Assembly (NCBI RefSeq): GCF_002744175.1
Contig: NZ_NKHF01000035.1
Coordinates: forward strand, 1-64,000
Length of the DNA stretch: 64,000 nucleotides
Origin: Pseudoalteromonas piscicida
GTDB taxonomy: Bacteria; Pseudomonadota; Gammaproteobacteria; Enterobacterales; Alteromonadaceae
Direction of reading: 5' to 3'
Shown piece after piece: positions 1-8,953 of the stretch; positions within the stretch are counted from its first letter, which is position 1, and each line of letters opens with the position of its first letter. Under the pieces are notes generated by a model, which had not been told where the DNA came from, did no database searches, and was given only the letters and a program-made list of their open reading frames with translations. Made by a program: the position numbers and the translations under genes.

Positions 1-1
1 A

Positions 2-259
2 GTGAAACTTTTGAAATTTGCTTTAAATGATGTTGAGTTTTTGGCGATGGACAGTTATCTCCACCATAAATTTGGATTTACTCCTGCTATGTCGATTTAT
101 GTAGACTGTGAATCACAGGAAGAAATCGAAAAAGTTTATAGCACGCTAGCTGAAGGTGGAAAAGTGCTGATGCCGCTTGGCAGCTATGGGTTTAGCCAAA
201 CATTTGCTTGGTTAAATGACAGGTTTGGTGTGTCTTGGCAGCTAAATTTAGCGAACTAA
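2..259 (+). CDS. VOC/PhnB-like family protein, C-terminal part (cut by window edge)
   Basis: The 85 visible residues look like the second half of a PhnB-like protein of the vicinal oxygen chelate (glyoxalase) superfamily, often annotated as a 3-demethylubiquinone methyltransferase-like domain. The run YVDCESQEEIEKVY, followed by EGGKVLMPLG and by FGVSWQL at the end, is the typical C-terminal pattern. Family members are usually about 130-160 residues, so the start almost certainly lies left of the window and the GTG at position 2 is probably internal. The substrate is not known; many members are small dimeric enzymes or resistance proteins. The gene is convergent with fur and the two share a terminator hairpin. 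The family call is fairly secure, the function is not. Confidence 0.7.
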   Translation: MKLLKFALNDVEFLAMDSYLHHKFGFTPAMSIYVDCESQEEIEKVYSTLAEGGKVLMPLGSYGFSQTFAWLNDRFGVSWQLNLAN

Positions 260-281
260 AAAGCCAGCTATTTGCTGGCTT
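258..281 (-). terminator. Rho-independent terminator of fur
   Basis: An 8-bp perfect inverted repeat (AAGCCAGC / GCTGGCTT with a 5-nt loop) at 261-281 is followed on the minus strand by five Ts (258-262). It sits 31 bases past the fur stop. It may also end the convergent plus-strand gene, although that side has only a weak T tract. Confidence 0.75.
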
Positions 282-311
282 AATGCTTAAATTGGCAACG
301 AAAAGGGTAGT

Positions 312-758
312 TTAATTACCGTTTTCCTCTGCAAACTTTTTACAAGCTTCTTTGTCTTCACACTCACCATACAAGTATAGAGAGTGGTTAGTGAGCTTGA
401 TGCCGTTACTTGTCGCAATTTCTTCTTGGCGTGTTTCAATAACGTCGTCTTCAAACTCAACAACTTTACCGCATTTTAAACATACCAAGTGATCATGGTG
501 AGTGCTGCCAGACAGCTCGAAAACAGATTTACCGCCTTCAAAGTGGTGACGTGTTACAATGCCAGCATCATCAAATTGGTTTAGTACACGGTATACCGTC
601 GCTAAGCCAATTTCTTCACCTTTGTCTAAAAGGATCTTGTATACATCCTCTGCGCTGATGTGTTGATTATCAGGAGACTGAAGGATCTCTAAAATCTTGA
701 TGCGTGGAAGCGTTACTTTTAAACCAGCCTTTTTAAGCTCTAAGTTGTGATCAGTCAT
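312..758 (-). CDS. fur: Ferric uptake regulator Fur
   Basis: Fur is the cytoplasmic dimeric repressor that binds Fe2+ and shuts off iron acquisition genes. The 148-residue length matches the family. Residues about 1-80 form the winged helix (ATVYRVLNQFDDAGIV is the recognition region). The metal sites are visible: HHDH at 87-90, the Cys pair C93/C96 in CLKC, and a second Cys pair at C133/C139 for structural zinc. It lies 103 bp downstream of fldA on the same strand, the arrangement found in E. coli. I did not find a convincing Fur box in the gap. Identification is very secure. Confidence 0.97.
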   Translation of the reverse strand: MTDHNLELKKAGLKVTLPRIKILEILQSPDNQHISAEDVYKILLDKGEEIGLATVYRVLNQFDDAGIVTRHHFEGGKSVFELSGSTHHDHLVCLKCGKVVEFEDDVIETRQEEIATSNGIKLTNHSLYLYGECEDKEACKKFAEENGN

Positions 759-828
759 TAAATCTGTCTCAATCTGTTAGTTATAATTTGTCTTAGGTCA
801 ATATTCACGACGCTATGCCTAAGAATAA

Positions 829-845
829 CTTGCTCGGGCAGCAAG
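829..845 (-). terminator. Weak hairpin after fldA
   Basis: CTTGCT / AGCAAG with a 5-nt GC-rich loop lies just past the fldA stop. The following minus-strand sequence is only moderately T-rich (TTATTCTT), so termination may be partial and leave fur readthrough from fldA. Confidence 0.35.
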
Positions 846-861
846 TGCAAAGCAAATGGAA

Positions 862-1389
862 TTAATCTTCCAATTCGCTCAAGCACATTTCATCATATAC
901 CTGCGCACACCATTGTTTTACGCGTTGCTCAGTTAGCTCTGGTTGACGGTCTTCATCAATACCAAGACCAACAAATTTACCATCTTCAACAACCGCTTTT
1001 GACGCTTCAAAGTCATAACCGTCGGTAGACCAGTGACCAACAACGATTGCGCCACGTTCAGTAACGATATCATTGATCATGCCCATCGCGTCTAGGAAGT
1101 ATTCTGCGTAATCTTCTTGGTCGCCACAACCAAAGATAGCAACCAACTTGCCTTCAAAGTCGATTTCTTCTAGCTCAGGGAAAAAGTCATCCCAGTCGCA
1201 CTGCGCTTCGCCGTAGTACCAAGTTGGAATGCCGAAAAGTAGTAAATCGAAGTCAGCAATTTCTTCTTTACTACTTTTTGCAATGTCTTTTACGTCTACG
1301 AGCTTTTTGCCTAGCTCTTTTTGAATCATTTTAGCAACGTGTTCTGTGTTACCTGTATCGCTGCCGAAAAAAATACCTACGCTTGCCAT
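862..1389 (-). CDS. fldA: Long-chain flavodoxin FldA
   Basis: A small FMN electron carrier of the cytosol, used for reductive activation of enzymes such as ribonucleotide reductase, methionine synthase and radical-SAM enzymes. The 175-residue length fits a long-chain flavodoxin. The FMN phosphate loop GSDTGNTE is at residues 9-16. The ring-stacking loops appear as PTWYYGEAQCDWDDFF and GCGDQEDYAEYF. The gene lies between ybfE and fur, as in enterobacteria, so it probably shares transcription with fur downstream. Confidence 0.96.
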   Translation of the reverse strand: MASVGIFFGSDTGNTEHVAKMIQKELGKKLVDVKDIAKSSKEEIADFDLLLFGIPTWYYGEAQCDWDDFFPELEEIDFEGKLVAIFGCGDQEDYAEYFLDAMGMINDIVTERGAIVVGHWSTDGYDFEASKAVVEDGKFVGLGIDEDRQPELTEQRVKQWCAQVYDEMCLSELED

Positions 1390-1403
1390 TAATTGCTTAC
1401 CTT

Positions 1404-1682
1404 CTATCTATTAACCGCTAACTTTTCTTGTAAGATGGTCTCGATGAGTGCACTTCGACTAATGTTTTGCGACTCTGCCATATCACTTAGCGCTTGATAC
1501 AACTCTGATGAAACCTTAAATTCTACTCTTTTTAAGCCACGAGCACGATCTCTTTTGATCTGATTGCGCTTGTTGACCTTTAACTGCACTTCTCTAGGAA
1601 GTGGGTTTGTCTTTGGACGCCCAGGACGTTTTTCGTTTTCAAATAGGTCAATAGTGGTTCTATCTGTCTCAGCCTTGGCCAT
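1404..1682 (-). CDS. ybfE: YbfE-like ribbon-helix-helix type protein
   Basis: A 92-residue protein matching E. coli YbfE, a LexA-regulated protein of unknown role in that species. The N-terminal block DRTTIDLF, then KRPGRPKTNPL, is the family hallmark. The C-terminal half (LKRVEFKVSSELYQAL, then ISRSALIETIL) looks like a ribbon-helix-helix DNA-binding fold, so a transcription-factor role is likely but inferred. I chose the ATG at 1682 because homologues start with MAK at this point and because it overlaps the stop of the upstream gene (TAATG), suggesting translational coupling. No LexA box was recognised nearby. Confidence 0.85.
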   Translation of the reverse strand: MAKAETDRTTIDLFENEKRPGRPKTNPLPREVQLKVNKRNQIKRDRARGLKRVEFKVSSELYQALSDMAESQNISRSALIETILQEKLAVNR

Positions 1683-1903
1683 TATCCAACACCTGCACCT
1701 TGCCAAAATACTTGGATCAAGCCCTTAGCTATAAATCCAGAACAGCCCAAGAACAACACTAGCCAAACGATGTAGCGTCCGAACTTTGGTACATCGCCTT
1801 TTTTCAGTACGTCCTGTATTGCCATACCGATGAAAAAGAATATACCAGCTAGCGCAAACCATAGCCCTAGCGTTTCAAATTCATTTATAAATTGACTGAC
1901 CAT
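1682..1903 (-). CDS. DUF2788 small membrane protein
   Basis: About 73 residues with two hydrophobic membrane segments (ALAGIFFFIGMAI and YIVWLVLFLGCSGFIAKGL), separated by a short charged loop with KKGDVPKFGRY. This matches the DUF2788 family, which accompanies ybfE/fldA in Alteromonadales. The function is unknown. The ATG at 1903 is preferred over an in-frame TTG at 1918; a weak AGAG ribosome-binding sequence precedes it. Its stop overlaps the ybfE start by the TAATG junction. Confidence 0.75.
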   Translation of the reverse strand: MVSQFINEFETLGLWFALAGIFFFIGMAIQDVLKKGDVPKFGRYIVWLVLFLGCSGFIAKGLIQVFWQGAGVG

Positions 1904-1990
1904 CTGAGCTCTACTCAATACTTAAACGGCGGCTACTATATCACAACCTAAATACATAAATTAAGTTTATAACGGCAAAATCGAATCGTT

Positions 1991-2758
1991 TTATTGAAGA
2001 AAATCAATAATTGAGCGATTTACTGCTTCTGGCTTTTCTGCATGAAGCCAATGCCCAGCGCCTTGAATGATTTTTGCCCGCGCATTTGGGAAAAAGCGAG
2101 TGATGGCATCCCTGTGCTGGGGAAGGATGTAATCTGAATCATTTCCTTTGATAAATAAAGTATCGCATAAACAAGAATGCGTTTCATTAATATTTGATGT
2201 GATTGTATCGTACTTTTCTGTAATTACATCTAAATTGAAACGCCATGCGAATTGACCTGTCTCATTTTTGGCCAAGCTTTTGAGTAAAAACTGACGTACG
2301 CCCTGTGTCTCAATATAGTGAGACATGATTTTATCTGCATCCCCACGGCTAGCAATACTGCTGTTTTGTACTTCATTAAGTGCCGCAATAATTGCATCAT
2401 GACGTGAATGGTAATCTACCGGTGCAATGTCTAACACCACCAACTTGTTAACCTGTTTGGTGAATAGCTGTGCAAATTGCATTGCGACCTTACCACCCAT
2501 AGAGTGACCAACAAGGTTTACTTTTTCTAACTGCAATTGGTCTATTAAGTTTTTGATATCTTGTGCCATAGCTGGGTAGGACATTTCGGTATCATGAAAT
2601 GAGCGGCCATGGTTTCGTAAATCGACGTTGATCACATTAAACTGTGCGGCAAGCGCCTTTGCGACGCCGTTTAAATTTTCAAGTGACCCAAAAAGCCCGT
2701 GTATAACAACCACCGCGGGGTTTGTGGTATCGCCAGTTTGTTGGTAGTTTAACTGCAT
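1991..2758 (-). CDS. ybfF: Alpha/beta-hydrolase YbfF (acyl-CoA esterase/thioesterase family)
   Basis: A cytoplasmic serine esterase of about 255 residues. Hallmarks of YbfF are all visible: VVIHGLFGSLENL (oxyanion region), the nucleophile elbow GHSMGG, LDIAPVDYHSRHD, and the catalytic His in GAGHWLHAEKP near the C-terminus. E. coli YbfF hydrolyses acyl-CoA and malonyl-CoA-like esters in vitro; the physiological substrate is unclear. The ATG at 2758 is chosen because a strong GGAGGA sequence precedes it and homologues begin there; the reading frame stays open upstream to 2851, but that extension is hydrophobic and not conserved. It is divergent from seqA, as in E. coli. Confidence 0.92.
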   Translation of the reverse strand: MQLNYQQTGDTTNPAVVVIHGLFGSLENLNGVAKALAAQFNVINVDLRNHGRSFHDTEMSYPAMAQDIKNLIDQLQLEKVNLVGHSMGGKVAMQFAQLFTKQVNKLVVLDIAPVDYHSRHDAIIAALNEVQNSSIASRGDADKIMSHYIETQGVRQFLLKSLAKNETGQFAWRFNLDVITEKYDTITSNINETHSCLCDTLFIKGNDSDYILPQHRDAITRFFPNARAKIIQGAGHWLHAEKPEAVNRSIIDFLQ

Positions 2759-2867
2759 GCTTCCTCCAAATTTGCCGGTAATTGTGACATTGAAGAGGAA
2801 AAATGCAAAGCCATAGAGTAATAAGTTAAATTTGGATATACTAAGTGGCAATTGAAATGAGTTGCTC

Positions 2868-3074
2868 CTAAATAAGCTGAGCTTCGGATAATTAATGCCT
2901 TTATAACAGCCAGTTTTAGCGCTAACCGGGTTTAAGTCACTGCCAATAGCCTGCTATTGGTACGTAAATTCGCCTAGTTACCCCAAAACTCTCTGGCTAG
3001 ATAAGGTAATAATTTAATGTGACTTTGAAAACAATGAGTTAGTCCATTCCTTATCCAAACCTCAGGTTAAATAG
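2868..3074 (+). repeat. Interspersed TIR element, copy 1 (MITE-like)
   Basis: A 207-bp element that recurs at 33136-33343 and, inverted, at 63437-63670. It begins with CTGAGCTTCGGATAA and ends with TTATCCAAACCTCAGG plus TTAAATAG, which are near-perfect inverted repeats of each other. The centre holds a hairpin, CCAATAGC / GCTATTGG. Inner segments (GCCAGTTTT on the left, CAAAACTCTCTGGC on the right) also pair, so the whole element is an imperfect palindrome. It contains no ORF. It ends only 19 bp before the seqA start codon, so the seqA-pgm promoter or leader must lie inside it or have been displaced by it. Confidence 0.8.
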
Positions 3075-3093
3075 CATAGATGACAGGAAACGC

Positions 3094-3642
3094 ATGAAAA
3101 AGATAGAAATAGATGACGAGCTATATCAATACATTGCAAGTAACACTCAAAGTATTGGAGAAAGTGCTTCACAGATTTTACGTCGTTTATTAAAACTTAC
3201 TCCTGGGACAGAACCTAAACCCGTCGTACAGCAGGAAGAAGAAAAAATACAAAAAGCCGAAGCGGAACCACAACCTAAAGCACCAACTCAATCGCTAAAG
3301 CCAGCTGCAAATGTCTTTAATATTTTGAATAAAGAAGAGCTTGCGATGCAAAAAGGGGTTGTTGGACGTTTTCTATTTATATTGTCTGCATTACATCGCA
3401 CGCATAAATCAGACTTCAGCAATGTATTAGAAATTAAAGGTCGCGACAGAATTTATTTTGCAACGAGTAAAGAGGCACTCCTTGAAAGTGGCAGCAGTAT
3501 GAACCCAAAAAACATTGTAGATAGTGAATATTGGGTAATGACTAATTCGAATACCACGAGAAAGAAAATGATGCTTCATGAAGTAGCTAAGGTGTTAGGT
3601 TACACAGATGAAGCTGCCGAAAAAATCAGAGACTACCTATAA
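3094..3642 (+). CDS. seqA: Negative modulator of replication initiation SeqA
   Basis: SeqA binds clusters of hemimethylated GATC sites, sequesters the replication origin after initiation and organises new DNA. The protein has 182 residues. Residues 1-35 (MKKIEIDDELYQYIAS, ESASQILRRLLKL) are the filament-forming N-terminal domain. A Glu/Gln/Pro-rich linker of about 45 residues follows. The C-terminal DNA-binding domain contains KGRDRIYFA, MNPKNIVDSEYWVMTNSNT and HEVAKVLGY. AGGA precedes the ATG. It is followed 13 bp later by pgm, the same operon as in E. coli. Its upstream region is taken up by repeat copy 1. Confidence 0.96.
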   Translation: MKKIEIDDELYQYIASNTQSIGESASQILRRLLKLTPGTEPKPVVQQEEEKIQKAEAEPQPKAPTQSLKPAANVFNILNKEELAMQKGVVGRFLFILSALHRTHKSDFSNVLEIKGRDRIYFATSKEALLESGSSMNPKNIVDSEYWVMTNSNTTRKKMMLHEVAKVLGYTDEAAEKIRDYL

Positions 3643-3655
3643 GTAAGGAAATCTT

Positions 3656-5293
3656 ATGGCGATCCACCCGCAAGCTGGTAAGAAGGTAACGCAAGAGCTG
3701 TTAGTTAACATTCCAAAGTTGGTTTCTTCATATTATTTGAATGAGCCGGATTTAGAAGCGCACCCAGAGCATTGTGTTGCTTTTGGAACCAGTGGTCACC
3801 GAGGCTGTTCACTTAACTTTAAATTTAATGAGTCCCATATTTTGGCGGTGACTCAGGCGATTTGTGACTACCGAAAAAACAACAATATCTTTGGACCACT
3901 GTTTCTTGGTAAAGACACGCATGCGCTATCTGAGGCTGCCTTCAATTCGGCTATTGAGGTGTTAGTGGCCAATGAAGTGCAAGTGATCACACAAGAAAAT
4001 GACGACTATACGCCAACGCCTGTTATCAGCCATGCCATTGTATCGCACAATTTAGCTCATCCTCATGAACTTGCGGATGGCATTGTGGTAACGCCATCAC
4101 ATAATCCGCCACAAGATGGTGGTTTCAAATATAACCCACCCAATGGCGGTCCAGCAGACACTGATGTTACTAAGTGGATTGAAGACAGGGCGAATCAACT
4201 GCTAAAAGAAGATCTTGTTGAGGTTGAACTATTCCCATTTGCTAAGGCGAGACGTTCTGGATTCATTAAATATGAAGATTTAATCACTCCTTATGTTGAA
4301 GACTTAGGTAATATCATTGATATGGATGCGATTGCCAAAGCGGGCGTAAACATAGGTGTGGATCCGCTTGGCGGGTCAGGCATTAACTTCTGGCCAGTTA
4401 TAGCTAAGCATTACGGATTAAACCTTACCGTAGTGAATAATGTGGTTGATCCAAGCTTTGCATTTATGCCGCTTGATAAAGACGGAAAAGTGCGTATGGA
4501 CTGTTCATCACCTTATGCAATGGCTAATCTGATTGCGTTAAAAGACGACTATGATATTGGTATTGGCAACGACCCCGATTTTGACCGACACGGCATTGTT
4601 ACGCCAGAAGGTCTGATGAACCCAAATCACTTTTTAGCGGTTGCTATCGACTATCTTATAAAACACAGAGAGTGGGATAAATCGATAAAGATTGGCAAGA
4701 CATTAGTATCTAGTGCCATGATTGATAAAGTTTGTGCCGCGAATGATCGTGAGGTCTATGAGGTGCCAGTTGGCTTTAAATGGTTTGTAGATGGTTTAGC
4801 GACTGGAAAACTTGCCTTTGGCGGTGAAGAAAGTGCAGGGGCGGCCTTTTTACGAAAGAATGGCGCTACTTGGTGTACAGATAAAGACGGTTTTATTATG
4901 GGGCTACTCGCTGCAGAAATTTTAGCGGTAACCGGTAAATCTCCCTCACAGCATTATCAGGCATTTGAACAAGCCTTTGGGGCACCGCTATACAAACGCA
5001 TTGATGCTCCTGCAAGCACTGAGCACAAGAGTAAGCTTAAGGCGTTAAGTGCTGACAATATTAAAGCTGATACATTAGCGGGTGATAAAATTACGCAAGT
5101 ATTAACAAATGCGCCAGGCAATGGAGCAGCAATAGGTGGTTTGAAGGTAGTGACCGAAAATGGTTGGTTTGCTGCGCGTCCTTCTGGGACTGAAGACATC
5201 TACAAAATTTATTTAGAGTCATTTAAAGGCGAGGCGCATTTAGCTGAGCTTGAACAGGAAGCCAAAGCCTTAGTAGACGCTGCTATCAGATAA
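3656..5293 (+). CDS. pgm: Phosphoglucomutase (alpha-D-glucose phosphate-specific)
   Basis: Interconverts glucose-1-phosphate and glucose-6-phosphate via a phosphoserine enzyme, feeding UDP-glucose and glycogen-type pathways. At 545 residues it matches E. coli Pgm. Substrate and metal motifs in order: FGTSGHRG (about 43-50), the phosphoserine loop [11 protein letters not shown] with S148, the Mg2+ loop [10 protein letters not shown] (304-313), the sugar-binding loop GGEESAG, and the phosphate-binding [12 protein letters not shown] near the end. It is co-transcribed with seqA and ends at a strong terminator. Confidence 0.97.
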   Translation: MAIHPQAGKKVTQELLVNIPKLVSSYYLNEPDLEAHPEHCVAFGTSGHRGCSLNFKFNESHILAVTQAICDYRKNNNIFGPLFLGKDTHALSEAAFNSAIEVLVANEVQVITQENDDYTPTPVISHAIVSHNLAHPHELADGIVVTPSHNPPQDGGFKYNPPNGGPADTDVTKWIEDRANQLLKEDLVEVELFPFAKARRSGFIKYEDLITPYVEDLGNIIDMDAIAKAGVNIGVDPLGGSGINFWPVIAKHYGLNLTVVNNVVDPSFAFMPLDKDGKVRMDCSSPYAMANLIALKDDYDIGIGNDPDFDRHGIVTPEGLMNPNHFLAVAIDYLIKHREWDKSIKIGKTLVSSAMIDKVCAANDREVYEVPVGFKWFVDGLATGKLAFGGEESAGAAFLRKNGATWCTDKDGFIMGLLAAEILAVTGKSPSQHYQAFEQAFGAPLYKRIDAPASTEHKSKLKALSADNIKADTLAGDKITQVLTNAPGNGAAIGGLKVVTENGWFAARPSGTEDIYKIYLESFKGEAHLAELEQEAKALVDAAIR

Positions 5294-5302
5294 CGCACGA
5301 CG

Positions 5303-5330
5303 AAAAGCCATACCAATGTATGGCTTTTTT
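5303..5330 (+). terminator. Rho-independent terminator of seqA-pgm
   Basis: AAAGCCATAC / GTATGGCTTT stem with a 4-nt loop, followed by a run of six Ts. Confidence 0.9.
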
Positions 5331-5366
5331 GTATCTTAGATTATTACATTATTTCAATTTGGAACT

Positions 5367-6401
5367 ATGACGTACTTAACAGAATTAAAACAAAGCGGTG
5401 ACTTCCTTTCTATTACCAGAGCAAACGAATTTAGTCTTGAACCTGTTAGCTTTACGCTTGATAACGGCACATTGGTGGAAGTTCATGACACCGGTGTTAT
5501 CCAATTTACCCCGAATATCACAACCACAAAAGACATCGTGCTATCAAGTGCGGTACATGGTAACGAAACGGCACCGATAGAAATCTGTGATGAATTGATC
5601 CAGCAAATCATTCTTGGAAAGCTAACGTTAGCGCAGCGAGTGCTATTTATTTTTGGCAACCCAAAGTCAATTAATATTGGACAGCGCTTTGTTGATGAAA
5701 ACTTAAATCGGTTATTTAATGGGGCGCATAATAACGAAACTGACAACCCTGAAAAAGTTAGAGCACAGAACCTTGAAGCATATGTGCGTAATTTCTTTGA
5801 GCAAGCAGAAGGTGACCGTTACCGTTGTCATTATGACCTTCACACCGCAATTAGAGGTTCAAAAAATGAAAAGTTTGCTGTGTATCCATTTTTGCATGGC
5901 AAGCCTTGGAAAAAATCACAACTACAATTTTTATTGTCTTGCGGTGTAAATACAGTGCTAATGATGCGCTCAGCTGCGACCACGTTCAGCTATTTTTCTT
6001 CTTATCAGTTTGGTGCTGATGCCTTTACCATAGAGTTAGGGCAAGTTAAGCCATTTGGTCAAAATAATATGGCGAGCTTTGCGAAAACTAAGGCAACACT
6101 AACCGCATTAATTAGCCAAGAAAGTGTTGAGTATAAGGATTTTAATGCAAGTGACTTCGAGTTATTCACGGTACACCGCACGATAAATCGGACTCAGGAA
6201 GCATTTTCTTTCCCATTCTCTGATTCTGCAGTGAATTTCACCGGGTTTAGTAAAGGAGAACTGCTAGCTACGGATGGTGATACGGAGTATTTCGCAGAGG
6301 TAGAAGGAGAGGCAATTATCTTTCCTAATGCGAACGTCGCCCTAGGCCAGCGTGCTTTATTAACGGTTGTGCCATTAGAAGTTGACGAAAATTTCATATA
6401 A
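5367..6401 (+). CDS. astE: Succinylglutamate desuccinylase AstE
   Basis: Last enzyme of the AST arginine catabolic pathway: hydrolyses N-succinylglutamate to succinate and glutamate. At 344 residues it matches the family, which belongs to the zinc carboxypeptidase-like AspA/AstE fold. Zinc ligands are visible in HGNETAPIE (His and Glu) and HYDLHTAIR (second His). The catalytic Glu region is [14 protein letters not shown]. No other ast gene is in the window, so astE stands alone here. It has its own promoter region after the pgm terminator. Identification is secure. Confidence 0.93.
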   Translation: MTYLTELKQSGDFLSITRANEFSLEPVSFTLDNGTLVEVHDTGVIQFTPNITTTKDIVLSSAVHGNETAPIEICDELIQQIILGKLTLAQRVLFIFGNPKSINIGQRFVDENLNRLFNGAHNNETDNPEKVRAQNLEAYVRNFFEQAEGDRYRCHYDLHTAIRGSKNEKFAVYPFLHGKPWKKSQLQFLLSCGVNTVLMMRSAATTFSYFSSYQFGADAFTIELGQVKPFGQNNMASFAKTKATLTALISQESVEYKDFNASDFELFTVHRTINRTQEAFSFPFSDSAVNFTGFSKGELLATDGDTEYFAEVEGEAIIFPNANVALGQRALLTVVPLEVDENFI

Positions 6402-6749
6402 ATCAATAACGTAAATTTAGACCTGCCATCGTATCGAAATCTTTCCAAAAACATTGATGCATTTCACGTTATTCATCTAGGATTAGTTGAATAACCGTTT
6501 ACGTTAACGTAAAGTTGAAACGCTTTAATTTAATTTACTTACTTAAATCGCAAATATTATTCAGTCTTTTCCTAGTTGTTAGACCAGTTATACCTGCTAG
6601 CACCTACGAAACAAGGCAAGTAACCACAATCATAAATGCGAGGTGAGTTAGGACCTAAGTCGATTTACTCAGTCTGAAACCAGATAAAAGAGTAAGAAGT
6701 CAGAGTCTGAACTCCGTAAGTTTGTTATGACAACAAGAGAAGGTAGGTT
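6402..6749. other. 348-bp intergenic region between astE and the bkd operon
   Basis: No ORF or terminator of canonical form was seen. The main structured element is the palindrome at 6498-6513. The rest is AT-rich leader sequence. An AGAGAAGG ribosome-binding sequence lies just before the ATG at 6750. Confidence 0.6.
6498..6513. promoter_or_regulatory. Perfect 16-bp palindrome, candidate LiuR-type operator
   Basis: TTTACGTTAACGTAAA is its own reverse complement. It lies about 240 bp upstream of the branched-chain 2-oxoacid dehydrogenase operon. From memory, the MerR-family regulator LiuR, which controls branched-chain amino acid breakdown in Alteromonadales, recognises a similar palindrome. 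The site is seen; the regulator assignment is inference. Confidence 0.5.
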
Positions 6750-7967
6750 ATGACTAACCCCAATAATATATCCTTAAATATCAGCCATGCGCTGGAATTT
6801 ATAGATGGTCATGCACTCAATATCCCTACATTAAAGATTTTAAGTGACCAAGGCGATGTTTTAGATGGTGCAACAGCACCAGATATTGATAAAGAAACAG
6901 CATTAAGAATTTATTCAACAATGCGTTTTATCCGTTTACTTGACGAGCGTATGCAAGGTGCTCAACGTCAGGGACGTATTAGCTTCTACATGCAATGTCT
7001 TGGCGAAGAAGCCGCTGTTACGGCAAGTGCCGCAGCGCTTAAAGAAGATGACATGATCATGGCACAGTACCGTGAGCAGGCTGCTATTCACTACCGTGGT
7101 TTCTCACTTGAGCAGTTCATGAATCAGCTGTTTTCAAATGAAAAAGATCTAGGTAAAGGTCGCCAAATGCCTGTGCATTATGGCTCTAAAGCACTTCATT
7201 ATCTGACCATTTCGTCACCACTTGGTACACAAATACCGCAAGCAACCGGCTATGCATATGGTCAGAAGCTAAAACATATTGATAAAGAAAGCGGTAAGCT
7301 AACCTCTGAAATAGACAATGTGACCATTTGCTATTTTGGTGAAGGAGCGGCATCAGAAGGGGATTTCCATGCGGGACTCAATATGGCTGCTGTTCATGGA
7401 GCTCCTGTTATTTTTTATGCCCGTAACAACGGTTACGCAATTTCTACTCCTGCCGATGAGCAATTTAAAGGTGACGGTATCGCGGCGCGGGGCGTAGGCT
7501 ATGGTATAAAGACAATTCGTGTTGATGGTGCTGATACACTCGCAGTGTACGCAGCCACACAGGCCGCGCGCAAGATTGCTGTTGAAAATGGCGAGCCTGT
7601 CATGATTGAGTCAATTGCTTATCGCCTAGGTGCGCATTCTACTTCTGATGATCCATCAGGTTATCGCACTAAAGATGAAGAAGCGGAATTCAAAAATAGC
7701 TGTCCAGTAAATAGATTCAAGCAATGGCTGCTAAAGCAAGGCTGGTTAGATGAGGCTGAAGACGACGCAGAAAAAGAGAAAATTCGTGAAGATATTTTGG
7801 CAGCGTTGAAAGTAGCTGAAAAAGTACAAAAGCCAGGCCTAGAAGATTTAGTTTCGGATGTATACGACACACCAATTCCTTCACTACAGCAACAATATGA
7901 AGAATTGAAATCGCATATTAAAGCTTATCCAGACGCTTACCCAGTGACAGCAGGGAGAATTAAATAA
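6750..7967 (+). CDS. bkdA1: Branched-chain 2-oxoacid dehydrogenase E1 component, alpha subunit
   Basis: Thiamine-diphosphate-dependent decarboxylase subunit for the 2-oxoacids of valine, leucine and isoleucine; forms an alpha2-beta2 E1 with the next gene product. 405 residues. Family marks are [45 protein letters not shown], the TPP fold [18 protein letters not shown] with NNGYAIST, and the phosphorylation-loop equivalent [15 protein letters not shown]. The QMPVHYG and TSDDPSGYR loops favour a BCKDH alpha subunit over pyruvate dehydrogenase. Its stop overlaps the next start (TAATG), implying coupled, equimolar translation. Confidence 0.92.
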   Translation: MTNPNNISLNISHALEFIDGHALNIPTLKILSDQGDVLDGATAPDIDKETALRIYSTMRFIRLLDERMQGAQRQGRISFYMQCLGEEAAVTASAAALKEDDMIMAQYREQAAIHYRGFSLEQFMNQLFSNEKDLGKGRQMPVHYGSKALHYLTISSPLGTQIPQATGYAYGQKLKHIDKESGKLTSEIDNVTICYFGEGAASEGDFHAGLNMAAVHGAPVIFYARNNGYAISTPADEQFKGDGIAARGVGYGIKTIRVDGADTLAVYAATQAARKIAVENGEPVMIESIAYRLGAHSTSDDPSGYRTKDEEAEFKNSCPVNRFKQWLLKQGWLDEAEDDAEKEKIREDILAALKVAEKVQKPGLEDLVSDVYDTPIPSLQQQYEELKSHIKAYPDAYPVTAGRIK

Positions 7968-8944
7968 TGGCTAAAATGAATATGTTACACGCCATTAATT
8001 CGGCGTTAGATATCACCATGGCGGAGCACCCACAAGCCTGTATTTTTGGTGAAGATGTTGGCTATTTTGGTGGTGTATTTCGCGCTACTTCAGGCCTTCA
8101 AGAAAAATATGGCAAGCACCGCGTATTTAACACGCCATTGACTGAACAAGGGATTCTAGGGTTCGCCAATGGTCTCGCTGCATTTGGTGCTCCAGCCCTA
8201 GCGGAAATTCAATTCGCAGATTATATCTTTCCTGCGTTTGACCAAATCGTAAACGAGTCGGCGAAGTTCCGCTATCGTTCAGGCAACGAATTTAATGTTG
8301 GTAATCTAACCATTCGCACACCTTACGGTGGTGGTATAGCAGGTGGTTTATATCACTCTCAATCGCCTGAAGCTTATTTTGCTCATACACCGGGCCTTAA
8401 AATTGTTGTTCCCCGTAACCCGTACCAAGCAAAGGGGTTGCTGCGTGCGGCAATCAAAGATGATAACCCAGTTTTGTTCTTTGAACCAAAGCGCTTATAT
8501 CGTGCTTCTGTTGGTGAAGTGCCAGAGGAAGATTACAGCATTGAACTTGGAAAAGCCGAGGTCATAAAAGAAGGCTCTGATATCACCCTTCTTGCGTGGG
8601 GCGCGCAAATGGAAATTATCGAGCAGGCCGCACAAAAAGCAGAAGAAGCTGGTATTAGCTGTGAGATTATCGACTTGAGAAGTATTCTTCCTTGGGATGT
8701 TGAGACGGTTGCAAAATCGGTTGTTAAAACTGGTCGTTTGGTTGTCAGCCATGAAGCACCAATTACCAATGGCTTTGGTGCGGAGATCGCGGCGACTATC
8801 CAAAAAGAATGTTTCCTACATTTAGAATCTCCTATCGAGCGTGTTTGTGGATTGGATACACCTTATCCACTGGCTTTAGAAAAAGAATATGTACCGGATG
8901 CACTAAAGGTGTTTGCGGCGATTAAACGGTCGATGGAGTTTTAA
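7967..8944 (+). CDS. bkdA2: Branched-chain 2-oxoacid dehydrogenase E1 component, beta subunit
   Basis: Partner of the E1 alpha subunit; 325 residues, the usual length. It begins [11 protein letters not shown] and carries the transketolase pyrimidine-binding region ([49 protein letters not shown]). The C-terminal transketolase domain includes [16 protein letters not shown] and [18 protein letters not shown]. It overlaps the alpha-subunit stop by one base and is followed 9 bp later by E2. Confidence 0.93.
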   Translation: MAKMNMLHAINSALDITMAEHPQACIFGEDVGYFGGVFRATSGLQEKYGKHRVFNTPLTEQGILGFANGLAAFGAPALAEIQFADYIFPAFDQIVNESAKFRYRSGNEFNVGNLTIRTPYGGGIAGGLYHSQSPEAYFAHTPGLKIVVPRNPYQAKGLLRAAIKDDNPVLFFEPKRLYRASVGEVPEEDYSIELGKAEVIKEGSDITLLAWGAQMEIIEQAAQKAEEAGISCEIIDLRSILPWDVETVAKSVVKTGRLVVSHEAPITNGFGAEIAATIQKECFLHLESPIERVCGLDTPYPLALEKEYVPDALKVFAAIKRSMEF

Positions 8945-8953
8945 GGATAAGTT

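Noticed and set aside
2759-2851. N-terminal extension of YbfF as a membrane anchor
   Set aside because: A strong ribosome-binding site lies directly before ATG 2758 and E. coli YbfF starts at the same point. The extension is not conserved as far as I recall.
2868-3074. The repeat as a plain REP/BIME or ERIC element
   Set aside because: REP units are about 30-40 bp and ERIC about 126 bp with a different conserved core. This element is about 207 bp with its own terminal repeats.
5340-5366. An ArgR box before astE
   Set aside because: The short AT-rich gap has no clear TGAAT-type paired half-sites.
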